Origin: an uncultured bacterium
GTDB taxonomy: Bacteria > Verrucomicrobiota > Kiritimatiellia > CAIKKV01
Direction of reading: 5' to 3'
DNA length: 5,357 nt
NCBI GenBank assembly: GCA_903828035.1
Contig: CAIKKV010000488.1
Coordinates: forward strand, 1-5,357
This document shows positions 1 to 5,357 of the stretch, piece after piece. The notes under the pieces are model-generated. The model saw nothing but the letters and a program-made list of their open reading frames with translations, was not told the origin of the DNA and ran no database searches. Position numbers and translations under genes: made by a program. Numbering within the stretch: the first letter of the stretch is position 1; every line of letters starts with the position of its first letter.

Positions 1-946
1 CGGTGGCGGTGTCGCCGCGCCCCTGGTATTGGCCGACCAGCGTGGAGGCGGCGATGCCGAGGCCCACGAGGGGCATGAACGACAGGTGATTGAGGCTGAA
101 GGCGATGTTGCTGGCGGCCAGCTCCACGCCGCCCAGGCGGCCGATGAGCAGGATGAAGAAGGCGAAGCCGCCGATATCCAGCAGGAAGTTCATGGCGGAG
201 GGGACGCCGAAACGGAGCAGGCGGCGGGTCATCTCCCTGTCGAACCGGAATGTGGCGGCGGTGGCGTAGACGCGGCGGAGATGGGGCGATCCGAAGTAGT
301 GGGCGAAGAGCAGGAGGGGCGGCACGAAGCCCGCCACGACCGTGGCCCAGGCGGCGCCGGCGATCCCCCATTCGGGGAAGCCCCAGTGGCCGAAAATCCA
401 GGCGTAGTCGAGCGCGATATTGGCCGCATTGCCGGCCAGCATGGCGGCCATGTTGCGCAGGGTGTCCCCGCGGCCCGTGTAGAAGCTTCCGATGGCGGCG
501 CAGAGGGGGACGGCGAGGCTTCCCCACATCAGCGGCCGGAAGTAGGCCAGCTCCGCCTGGAGGACGTCCGGCGGGTGATTGCTCAGGCGCAGAACCCATT
601 CGCCGGCCGGGATCAGCGCCAGCATGGCCGGCCAGGCCAGGAGGGCCAGGAGCACGCCCTGGGCCGTCATCCGGGCGCATTGTTTCGGCTCGCGGGCTCC
701 GTGATACTGGGCGACAAAGGTGTTCACATAGCCGCACAGGGCCATAAAGCCCGAGATCAGGGTGAAGGACACGATGCCGGCGGGCAGGGCGGCCTGGATG
801 TCGGTCATGCTGTGCCGGCCCAGGAAGATGCGGTCGACGAACTGGTTGATCGTCAGCCCCGCCGTGCTGAGCACCAGGGGGTAGGCGATGCGCCACAGCT
901 CGCGGTAACCGCCGGGCGTGACGGGCAACAGGGAAGTCCTCGCCAT
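1..946 (-). CDS. MATE-family multidrug/organic-compound transporter, C-terminus cut off by window edge
   Basis: This is an inner-membrane antiporter of the MATE (MOP superfamily) type, a family that normally exports drugs or metabolites in exchange for Na+ or H+. The first 315 residues are present. The family is usually about 450 residues with 12 membrane helices, and about eight helices are visible here. Typical MATE marks are the TM1 region with Y22-P23 and D38 (QFVDRIFLG), VAQYHGA at 78-84, GNAANIALD at 172-180, WGIAGAAWAT at 193-202, and the start of the second half with FGVPSAMNF (246-254) and LVGQYQGRG (303-311). The ATG at 946 is chosen because AAAGGA lies 9 bases upstream and the preceding gene ends only 6 bases before it. 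The gene is therefore co-transcribed, and probably translationally coupled, with the Aas-like gene. The family call is firm. The substrate is unknown: it could be drugs or, given its neighbour, a lipid. Confidence 0.93.
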   Translation of the reverse strand, partial: MARTSLLPVTPGGYRELWRIAYPLVLSTAGLTINQFVDRIFLGRHSMTDIQAALPAGIVSFTLISGFMALCGYVNTFVAQYHGAREPKQCARMTAQGVLLALLAWPAMLALIPAGEWVLRLSNHPPDVLQAELAYFRPLMWGSLAVPLCAAIGSFYTGRGDTLRNMAAMLAGNAANIALDYAWIFGHWGFPEWGIAGAAWATVVAGFVPPLLLFAHYFGSPHLRRVYATAATFRFDREMTRRLLRFGVPSAMNFLLDIGGFAFFILLIGRLGGVELAASNIAFSLNHLSFMPLVGLGIAASTLVGQYQGRGDTAT

Positions 947-952
947 CGGGCG

Positions 953-3622
953 CTATCCTTTCGCCGGCGGTTTGGCCAGGAGTTCGCGCAAGGCGCGATA
1001 GTTGGTCTTGCCGGTGCCCAGCAGGGGGATTTCCGCAATCGGCACGACCTGCCGGATATGATGGAGGGCCGAGAGGCCCGCGCCCCGGATTTCCTCGTTG
1101 GCCTGCTCGCGCGTCACCGTTTTTCCGGCGGCGGTGAACAGCACCAGCTCCGGGTTGAGGTCCGCCGACGTGCTTTCCACGGCCAGCAGGGGGCCTTTTT
1201 CCTCGGGCTTGACGAAGGCCGTGGTGAGGACGTCCTCGATGGCCGGCAGGGAGATCATTTCCCCGCCCAGCTTGACGAACCGCTTGAGGCGTCCGGCGAA
1301 CTTGATGACGCCGCCGGGCAGTTCGGTGACCAGGTCTCCGGTCATGTACCAGCGTTTGCCGTTCCATTCGATGAAGGGGGAGGGGCCGGTGTAGTGGAGG
1401 TAGCCGCCGAAGATGCTGGGGCCGCGCACGAGCAGCATGCCCGGCACGTCGGGCGGGGCGGGCTCGTCGGTTTCCGCATGCTTGCGGGCGTATTCGATGC
1501 CGGGCAGGACCTTTCCGATGGTGCCGTGCCGGATATCGTTTTCATCGTTCAGCGAGACGATGGGCGAGCACTCCGTGATGCCGTAGCCTTCCAGCACCTT
1601 GATCCAGGGCCAGAAGCGGGCGAGGCTGTCGTAGACATAATCCGGGCATTTCTCGGCGCCGGTGATGACGGCGCGCAGGGTGCGCAGGTCGTTGTCGCTG
1701 GCCACGCGCAGGATGCCGTTGAGGAAGGTGGGCGTGCCGATGGCGATCGTGGCGCCGTAGGCGGCGGTGAGCTTGGCCAGGTGGATGCCCTCGGTGGGGT
1801 TGGAGTGGTAGACGCAGGGAAGCCCGCAGCAGGTGGGCAGGCAGACATTGGTGTTCAGGCCGAAGGAGTGGAAAGGCGGCAGCATGCCCAGCAGCACGTC
1901 GCTCTGCAGGAGGCGGATGGTCTTGAGCACGGCCCGCAGGTTGCTCAGGATGTTGTCGTGCGTGAGGGGCACGGCCTTGGGCATGTTTTCGGACCCGCTG
2001 GTGAAGAGGACCACGGCCGTGTGGGGAACCTTGACCTGGTGGAGCGCCTTCCAGGAGAAGAACGACTGGGCCAGCGCGCCCAGCTTCTTGCCGAGGGTGA
2101 ACTTCTTCCGGTATTCCTCCAGCGGGACAAAGCGGTCCTTGAGCTCGGTCATGGGGCCGAGCTGAGACTCCAGCCGCTCGATAAGGCGCTGGGAGGTCAG
2201 GATGTGCTTGACCCCCATCAGGTCGAGCGCATATTTCATGTTCCGGGGGCCGACGGTCCAGTTGACCATGACCGGCACCTTGCCGGCGAAGAGGGCGGCC
2301 AGGTAGACGGTGGTGGCGGAGACCGAGGAGGGGAGCATGATGCCGATGTAGGGCTCGCGGAACTTTTCGAACTCCGGCTTCAGCAGGAGGATGGCGGTGA
2401 TCAGGTTGCGGTAGGTTTTGACGCCCGCGATCTGATCCGCCACGATGGGCCGGCCCGGGGCGCGCCGGGCCTGGTTCAGGAAGACCTCGGGGATGTTGCG
2501 GCCTTCGGCCACCAGGCAGGGAAGGTCGCGGCCCGGCTTCCAGAACCACGATTTGGGGACCGGCTGCAGGCTCACCTCGCCGCTGAGCGTGTTGCCGCAG
2601 GCGGCGAGCAGCATGTCGCCCACCGTCTGGATGTCCGACGCTTCCCCGAGGTGGTAGCCGAACTCTTCCTCCGCCCAGGTGACGAGCTCCATCAGGGCCA
2701 GGCTGTCGAGCCCCAGGTCGTGGGCCAGCTCCTGGTCGTCCCGCATTTTCTCCTCGGGCACGCCGGAAATTTCGGCCAGCTTCTGGTAGACGTGGTGCCG
2801 GGTGATGGCGGGAACTTCGGTGCCGTGCGCGGTGGTCACGCGGTCCATCTCGGGCTCCGGCAGGGCGCGGGCCTGGCCGAGCTCCCAGGGGGAGTAGGGG
2901 ACGTAGAAGTTCGGGACGGCCTCGCAGTTGTAGAAGTTCTCCAGGAACCGGTTCAGCACCAGCCGGTCGCCGCGCCGAGGCAGGGTCGCCGGCTCCTCGA
3001 AGGTCACGGTGAGGGTGCGGCGTGGCGCGAAGAAGAGGAAGCTGGCGAGCAGGCATCGCAGGCCGCGGAAGACGCCGCCGGCCACCGTGGGGGTCTCGCC
3101 GGAGGCATGGCTGAACACGCTGCCCCAGAGGCCGGTCGTGCGGATCAGGATCACGCGCGCCTCCGGCACGCGGGTCAGCAGGGTGGCGGCGCCGCTGTTG
3201 GCGCCCAGGTCTTCGCGCTGGCTCCGGTAGAGCCGCCCTGCGGGATAAAAGATCAGGTTGTCGCCCTGCGCGAGCCGGGTGACGCATTCGGCCATGGCCT
3301 TTTCGACTTCCGGCCGCTTGGAGTTGCCGTGGCGGGCGAGATCCGGCATGGGGAGGGCGCCGATGAGGCGCGCCAGGGTTTCCATGAAAGGGGCGTTGAG
3401 CCGGTCGCGGCCGGCCAGCACGAAGGGATGGAAGCGGTGGTGGAGAATGGCCAGGAGGATGGCGGGATCGATCAGGGCGGGGTGGTTGGGGAGGAACAGG
3501 AGCCCCCGGTTATCCCCGGGGGCGAGTTTGTCGAGCCCGTGCACCACAATCCGGTAGCGGAGTTTCAGGAGCAGGGCGAAAATGGCGCGCAGCAGGGATA
3601 CCGTGAAAGTTTGTTGCGCCAT
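953..3622 (-). CDS. aas: Aas-like trifunctional protein: PlsC acyltransferase, acyl carrier domain, AMP-forming acyl ligase
   Basis: This protein of 889 residues has three domains. Residues ~26-236 form a PlsC-type lysophospholipid acyltransferase with the HX4D catalytic motif (NHPALID, H47 and D52). Residues ~272-343 form an acyl carrier domain with the phosphopantetheine serine S307 in DLGLDSLALMEL. Residues ~376-876 form an AMP-forming acyl ligase with P-loop FTSGSENMPKAV (540-551), YGITEC with E684, the TGD aspartate D763, GRLKR at 777-781 and the catalytic lysine K872 in GTGKTNY. The expected role is to activate free fatty acid with ATP, load it on a carrier and acylate a lysophospholipid at the inner membrane. 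E. coli Aas (about 719 residues) lacks the carrier domain. PlsC motif III reads YPAGR instead of PEGR/PEGT, so the usual glutamate is Ala128. The ATG at 3622 is preferred over that at 3634 because GAGGA lies 5 bases before it. Acyl substrate and acceptor are inferred from the family. Confidence 0.92.
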   Translation of the reverse strand: MAQQTFTVSLLRAIFALLLKLRYRIVVHGLDKLAPGDNRGLLFLPNHPALIDPAILLAILHHRFHPFVLAGRDRLNAPFMETLARLIGALPMPDLARHGNSKRPEVEKAMAECVTRLAQGDNLIFYPAGRLYRSQREDLGANSGAATLLTRVPEARVILIRTTGLWGSVFSHASGETPTVAGGVFRGLRCLLASFLFFAPRRTLTVTFEEPATLPRRGDRLVLNRFLENFYNCEAVPNFYVPYSPWELGQARALPEPEMDRVTTAHGTEVPAITRHHVYQKLAEISGVPEEKMRDDQELAHDLGLDSLALMELVTWAEEEFGYHLGEASDIQTVGDMLLAACGNTLSGEVSLQPVPKSWFWKPGRDLPCLVAEGRNIPEVFLNQARRAPGRPIVADQIAGVKTYRNLITAILLLKPEFEKFREPYIGIMLPSSVSATTVYLAALFAGKVPVMVNWTVGPRNMKYALDLMGVKHILTSQRLIERLESQLGPMTELKDRFVPLEEYRKKFTLGKKLGALAQSFFSWKALHQVKVPHTAVVLFTSGSENMPKAVPLTHDNILSNLRAVLKTIRLLQSDVLLGMLPPFHSFGLNTNVCLPTCCGLPCVYHSNPTEGIHLAKLTAAYGATIAIGTPTFLNGILRVASDNDLRTLRAVITGAEKCPDYVYDSLARFWPWIKVLEGYGITECSPIVSLNDENDIRHGTIGKVLPGIEYARKHAETDEPAPPDVPGMLLVRGPSIFGGYLHYTGPSPFIEWNGKRWYMTGDLVTELPGGVIKFAGRLKRFVKLGGEMISLPAIEDVLTTAFVKPEEKGPLLAVESTSADLNPELVLFTAAGKTVTREQANEEIRGAGLSALHHIRQVVPIAEIPLLGTGKTNYRALRELLAKPPAKG
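956..961 (-). promoter_or_regulatory. Ribosome binding site of the MATE gene inside the end of the Aas-like gene
   Basis: On the minus strand AAAGGA sits 9 bases before the ATG at 946 and overlaps the last codons before the TAG stop (955-953) of the upstream gene. This fixes the start of the transporter and implies that ribosomes finishing the upstream gene are at hand to start this one. Confidence 0.7.
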
Positions 3623-3684
3623 GACCGTCCTCATACAAAGGGGTTTAAGCCGATGTTTTTATCACAAAAGGGAGCCGTCCGTCT
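3623..3684 (-). other. Short AT-richer gap between guaD and the Aas-like gene
   Basis: These 62 bases separate the guaD stop from the Aas-like start and are clearly richer in A/T than the flanking coding DNA (for example GTGATAAAAAC on the minus strand). I find no hairpin followed by a T-run, so no intrinsic terminator. I also find no -35/-10 pair with a good match and 16-18 base spacing. The simplest reading is that transcription from guaD continues into the lipid genes. A promoter of non-sigma70 type would not be recognised by eye. Confidence 0.4.
3628..3632 (-). promoter_or_regulatory. Ribosome binding site deciding the start of the Aas-like gene
   Basis: The minus strand reads ATGAGGACGGTCATG here. 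GAGGA lies 5 bases before the inner ATG (3622), while the outer ATG (3634) is preceded by CCCCTTTGT, which has no Shine-Dalgarno character. The inner ATG is therefore the likelier start, giving 889 rather than 893 residues with an N-terminus beginning MAQQTF. Confidence 0.65.
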
Positions 3685-4161
3685 TCAATATAGTTGCTTG
3701 TCCGGCTTGGACTTGAACTCGGCGAAGGCGGCTCCGGCTTGAGGCAGGGGAATGCGGATGAAGGGGATCTGCCGGCCCCCGGGCGCTTTGGCCAGCTCCC
3801 GGTACAGGTGCTCGTCGGCGAAGCCCGCCTCCGCCGCGTCCCGGCGCGTGGCCGCGTAGTAGACGGTTTGGATGCCCGCCCAGTACAGGGCCGCCAGGCA
3901 CATCGGGCAGGGCTCGCAGCTCGAGTAGAGCACCGCGTTTTCCAGGTGGAACCGGCCCGCTTTGGCGCAGGCGGCGCGGATGGCGCCCATTTCGGCATGG
4001 GCGGTGGGGTCGTTTGCGGCCAGCACCCGGTTCCAGTCTTCGGCAAGGACGGTCCCGTTTTCGGCGACGATGGCGCCAAAGGGTCCTCCTTCGCCGCGAC
4101 GCATGCCTTCCAGCCCCAGGGCGATGGCGCGTTCAAGGAAGACTTCGGGAGCGGTTTCCAT
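3685..4161 (-). CDS. guaD: Guanine deaminase (cytidine deaminase superfamily)
   Basis: This cytosolic zinc enzyme should hydrolyse guanine to xanthine and ammonia, in purine salvage or for nitrogen release. The 158-residue length matches Bacillus subtilis GuaD (156). The zinc and proton-shuttle motif is DPTAHAE (H55 ligand, E57 acid/base), and the second motif is SCEPCPMC (C85 and C88 ligands). ALYWAG and DAAEAGF(A)DE (108-117) closely follow B. subtilis GuaD. They include D116, the counterpart of its Asp114, and the protein ends in a tyrosine, as GuaD does. These features favour guanine deaminase over the tRNA adenosine deaminase TadA. The frame stays open to a TTG at 4230, but homology starts at METAPEVF, so the ATG at 4161 is chosen. 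No Shine-Dalgarno precedes it (TTCTTCCCCC), which is unlike the other genes here. It is the first gene of the minus-strand run and diverges from the oxidoreductase gene. Confidence 0.9.
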   Translation of the reverse strand: METAPEVFLERAIALGLEGMRRGEGGPFGAIVAENGTVLAEDWNRVLAANDPTAHAEMGAIRAACAKAGRFHLENAVLYSSCEPCPMCLAALYWAGIQTVYYAATRRDAAEAGFADEHLYRELAKAPGGRQIPFIRIPLPQAGAAFAEFKSKPDKQLY

Positions 4162-4167
4162 GGGGGA

Positions 4168-4197
4168 AGAATAGCGCAAAGGGCGGCTTGAGGTAAA
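4168..4197 (-). promoter_or_regulatory. Possible guaD promoter giving a leaderless mRNA
   Basis: On the minus strand TTTACC (4197-4192) and TATTCT (4173-4168) are separated by 18 bases. Each matches the sigma70 consensus at four of six positions. Six bases (TCCCCC) follow the -10 element and then comes the guaD ATG, so transcription would start at about the A of the start codon. This fits the lack of a Shine-Dalgarno sequence. The individual matches are moderate and could be chance. Confidence 0.35.
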
Positions 4198-4236
4198 GGG
4201 ACGAAAGCGGCGGAAGGGGCCAAGGGACAAAAGAAC

Positions 4237-4265
4237 TTGAGAGCGAGTCAGGCAAGAGTTAGGAT
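4237..4265 (+). promoter_or_regulatory. Putative sigma70-type promoter of the oxidoreductase gene
   Basis: TTGAGA (4237-4242, five of six to the -35 consensus) and TAGGAT (4260-4265, four of six to the -10 consensus) are spaced by exactly 17 bases. Transcription would begin near 4272, leaving a leader of about 20 bases that contains the ribosome binding site. It lies in the 131-base region shared with the divergent guaD gene and is the best promoter match seen in the window. Confidence 0.55.
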
Positions 4266-4271
4266 GGAAAA

Positions 4272-4281
4272 GTTTTAAAAC
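4272..4281. promoter_or_regulatory. Perfect 10-base palindrome at the predicted transcription start
   Basis: GTTTTAAAAC is a perfect palindrome in an otherwise GC-rich region. It sits at the predicted +1 of the oxidoreductase transcript and touches the first base of its ribosome binding site. It could be a small operator half or simply an AT-rich start region. A single 10-base palindrome is weak evidence for regulation. Confidence 0.25.
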
Positions 4282-4286
4282 AGGAG
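4281..4286 (+). promoter_or_regulatory. Strong ribosome binding site of the oxidoreductase gene
   Basis: CAGGAG lies 6 bases before the ATG at 4293 and selects this start over an in-frame TTG at 4287, which falls directly after the Shine-Dalgarno sequence and could not use it. Confidence 0.75.
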
Positions 4287-4292
4287 TTGGAT

Positions 4293-5306
4293 ATGTCCAA
4301 TTTTCGGACGGTGGTCGTGGGGGCGGGCGGAATTTCGGCGGCGTGGTTTCCCGGCATCCTGGCGGAGCAGGTTGAGGTGGCCGCCGTGGTGGATATCAAA
4401 AAGGAAAACGCGGAGAAGCGGATCCAGGAGTTCGGACTGCAGGCGGTGGCCATGACCGACCTGGGCCGCGCGCTGAGGCGTTTCAAGCCCGACTTCGTGA
4501 TCGACCTGACGATTCCCGATTCGCATTGCGGCGTCACTCTCAAGGCCCTGCGGGCCGGCTATCCCGTGATTGGCGAAAAGCCGATGGCCAGCAGCATGCG
4601 CGAAGCCCGCCGGATGGTCAAGGCGGCGCAGGAGACGGGCAAGATGTATATGGTCAGCCAGTCCCGCCGGTGGGATGTGAAAAATGCGACCCTTCGGGAC
4701 GCCGTGGCGTCGGGCCAGATCGGGGACGTGACCACGGTCAACTGCGACTTCTACATCGGCGCCCACTTCGGGGGCTTCCGCGAGGTGATGCCGAGCCCGC
4801 TGATCCTCGATATGGCGATTCATCATTTCGACATGATCCGCCTGTTCACGGGTGCGGATCCGGTTTCGGTTTACGCCCATGAGTTTAACCCGAAGGGCTC
4901 GTGGTACAAGGGCGACGTGGCGGCGAGCTGCATCTTCGAGATGGCCAACGGCCTGGTCTTCACCTACCGGGGAAGCTGGTGCGCCGAAGGGTGCCACACC
5001 AGCTGGCACGGCAATTGGCGGGTGATTGGCGACAAGGGCACGTTGGTGTTCGATGGCGACAGCCTCCCCAGGGGGGAGAAGGTGGCGGAGGCGGCCGGCT
5101 TTCATAGCACGCTGGCGCCGGTGGAAATCAAGGAAGCCGTTGTGCCGAAAATCAATATGCACGGCGGCCTGTGCGAGATGCTGGCCTTCCTGCGCGAGGG
5201 GACGATTCCCCAGACCGTCTGCACGGACAACATCAAGTCCCTGGCCATGGTGTTTGCGGCCATGGAGAGCTCGCGCAAGGGGCGCAAGGTGGCGGTGGCC
5301 TGGTAA
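4293..5306 (+). CDS. Gfo/Idh/MocA-family NAD(P)-dependent oxidoreductase
   Basis: This cytosolic dehydrogenase of 337 residues is a usual length for the family, which oxidises or reduces sugars, inositols and related polyols. Residues ~4-120 form the N-terminal Rossmann fold with the dinucleotide loop VGAGGIS (9-15). D34 at the end of the second strand favours NAD over NADP. The family's GEKPMA motif is at 94-99 with catalytic-site lysine K96. The C-terminal alpha/beta substrate domain follows, with the DMAIHHFD motif (D173, H177, D180) that normally shapes the active site. SWCAEGCHTSWHGNWR (228-243) and the GDKGTLVFDGD stretch (246-256) are typical of sheet strands in this family. No signal peptide or membrane segment is seen. 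The start at 4293 is set by CAGGAG six bases upstream. The gene has its own promoter and diverges from guaD. The family call is firm, but the substrate cannot be told, as neighbouring genes give no sugar pathway. Confidence 0.95.
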   Translation: MSNFRTVVVGAGGISAAWFPGILAEQVEVAAVVDIKKENAEKRIQEFGLQAVAMTDLGRALRRFKPDFVIDLTIPDSHCGVTLKALRAGYPVIGEKPMASSMREARRMVKAAQETGKMYMVSQSRRWDVKNATLRDAVASGQIGDVTTVNCDFYIGAHFGGFREVMPSPLILDMAIHHFDMIRLFTGADPVSVYAHEFNPKGSWYKGDVAASCIFEMANGLVFTYRGSWCAEGCHTSWHGNWRVIGDKGTLVFDGDSLPRGEKVAEAAGFHSTLAPVEIKEAVVPKINMHGGLCEMLAFLREGTIPQTVCTDNIKSLAMVFAAMESSRKGRKVAVAW

Positions 5307-5316
5307 GCGGCGGGGT

Positions 5317-5357
5317 CTAGACCGGCCCCGGGTAGGCCTTGCGCTTGGCCGCCAGGA
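5317..5357 (-). CDS. Probable C-terminal end of a converging gene, cut off by window edge
   Basis: Reading the minus strand from the right edge gives an open frame ending LAAKRKAYPGPV and a TAG stop at 5319-5317. All twelve complete codons end in G or C, which matches codon usage in the neighbouring genes. The stop falls only 10 bases beyond the oxidoreductase stop, a usual spacing for convergent genes. Twelve codons are too few to name a product or to exclude chance. Confidence 0.35.
   Translation of the reverse strand, partial: LAAKRKAYPGPV

Noticed and set aside
1542..3287. A 581-codon minus-strand frame overlapping the Aas-like gene
   Set aside because: It is a frame-shifted reading of the Aas-like coding sequence, extremely rich in Arg, Pro, Ala and His with no recognisable motif. 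The Aas frame contains all the catalytic motifs.
29..3742. A 1237-codon open frame on the plus strand covering almost the whole left two thirds of the window
   Set aside because: Its codons lie exactly opposite those of the MATE and Aas-like genes, which happen to share one frame. A stop would need TTA, CTA or TCA codons in those genes, and these are rare in GC-rich DNA. The predicted protein is low-complexity (rich in G, A, E, Q, H, D), matches no fold I recognise, and the opposite strand holds clear conserved domains.
3694..4191. A 165-codon plus-strand frame opposite guaD
   Set aside because: The minus strand encodes the zinc-binding motifs of guanine deaminase with the right length. The antisense product is Gly/Arg/Val-rich with no motif and no ribosome binding site was seen.
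4162..4230. A 23-residue N-terminal extension of guaD from a TTG start
   Set aside because: Guanine deaminases of this type begin close to the METAPEVF position, the extension lies in the intergenic region, and it looks like random GC-rich translation. Length with the ATG start matches B. subtilis GuaD.
4275..5162. A 295-codon minus-strand frame opposite the oxidoreductase gene
   Set aside because: It is a composition shadow of a GC-rich gene. The plus-strand frame has the Rossmann loop, GEKP motif, promoter and ribosome binding site, and the antisense frame has none of these.
5327..5349. Possible intrinsic terminator formed by CCCGGG and the two GGCC blocks downstream of the oxidoreductase gene
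   Set aside because: The paired arms are only four to six bases long, the best ones are self-complementary restriction-like palindromes with no loop, and no T-run follows on either strand.
1..5357. Mobile elements, CRISPR repeats, tRNA or rRNA genes, phage genes
   Set aside because: No transposase motifs, terminal inverted repeats, regularly spaced repeats or structured RNA segments were seen. All but about 200 bases are taken up by four ordinary genes and a gene end.

Overview
The window is GC-rich (roughly 60-65% by eye, with strong G/C preference at third codon positions) and fully bacterial in style: tightly packed genes, recognisable Shine-Dalgarno sequences and no introns. A membrane phospholipid-remodelling gene and a Gfo/Idh/MocA oxidoreductase suggest a Gram-negative bacterium. 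A member of the PVC group (Verrucomicrobia, Kiritimatiellae, Lentisphaerae or Planctomycetes) would fit the style of the Gfo/Idh/MocA protein and the composite Aas-like protein, but the sequence does not prove this.

Layout. On the minus strand, read from right to left, there are three genes. The first is a guanine deaminase (guaD, 4161-3685). After a 62-base gap comes a large three-domain protein, PlsC acyltransferase - acyl carrier protein - AMP-forming acyl ligase (Aas-like, 3622-953). After only 6 bases comes a MATE-family membrane transporter (946 to beyond the left edge, so its C-terminus is missing). On the plus strand, diverging from guaD across a 131-base intergenic region, lies a Gfo/Idh/MocA NAD(P)-dependent oxidoreductase (4293-5306). 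It has a good sigma70-type promoter and a strong ribosome binding site. The last ~41 bases probably hold the C-terminal end of a converging minus-strand gene. No stretch longer than 300 bases lacks a gene.

How the genes may work together. The Aas-like protein and the MATE transporter are almost certainly co-translated. In enterobacteria, Aas is paired with the lysophospholipid flippase LplT, an MFS protein. Here the transporter beside the Aas-like protein belongs to the MOP superfamily, which also contains lipid-linked flippases. This makes a lysolipid flip-and-reacylate module with swapped parts an attractive but untested idea. The Aas-like protein is notable for carrying its own acyl carrier domain between its acyltransferase and ligase domains, and for an altered acyltransferase motif III. 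The guanine deaminase is a purine-salvage or nitrogen-release enzyme with no obvious functional link to the lipid genes. The oxidoreductase's substrate cannot be read from the sequence.

A very long open frame on the plus strand (29-3742) is a shadow of the two large minus-strand genes, not a gene.
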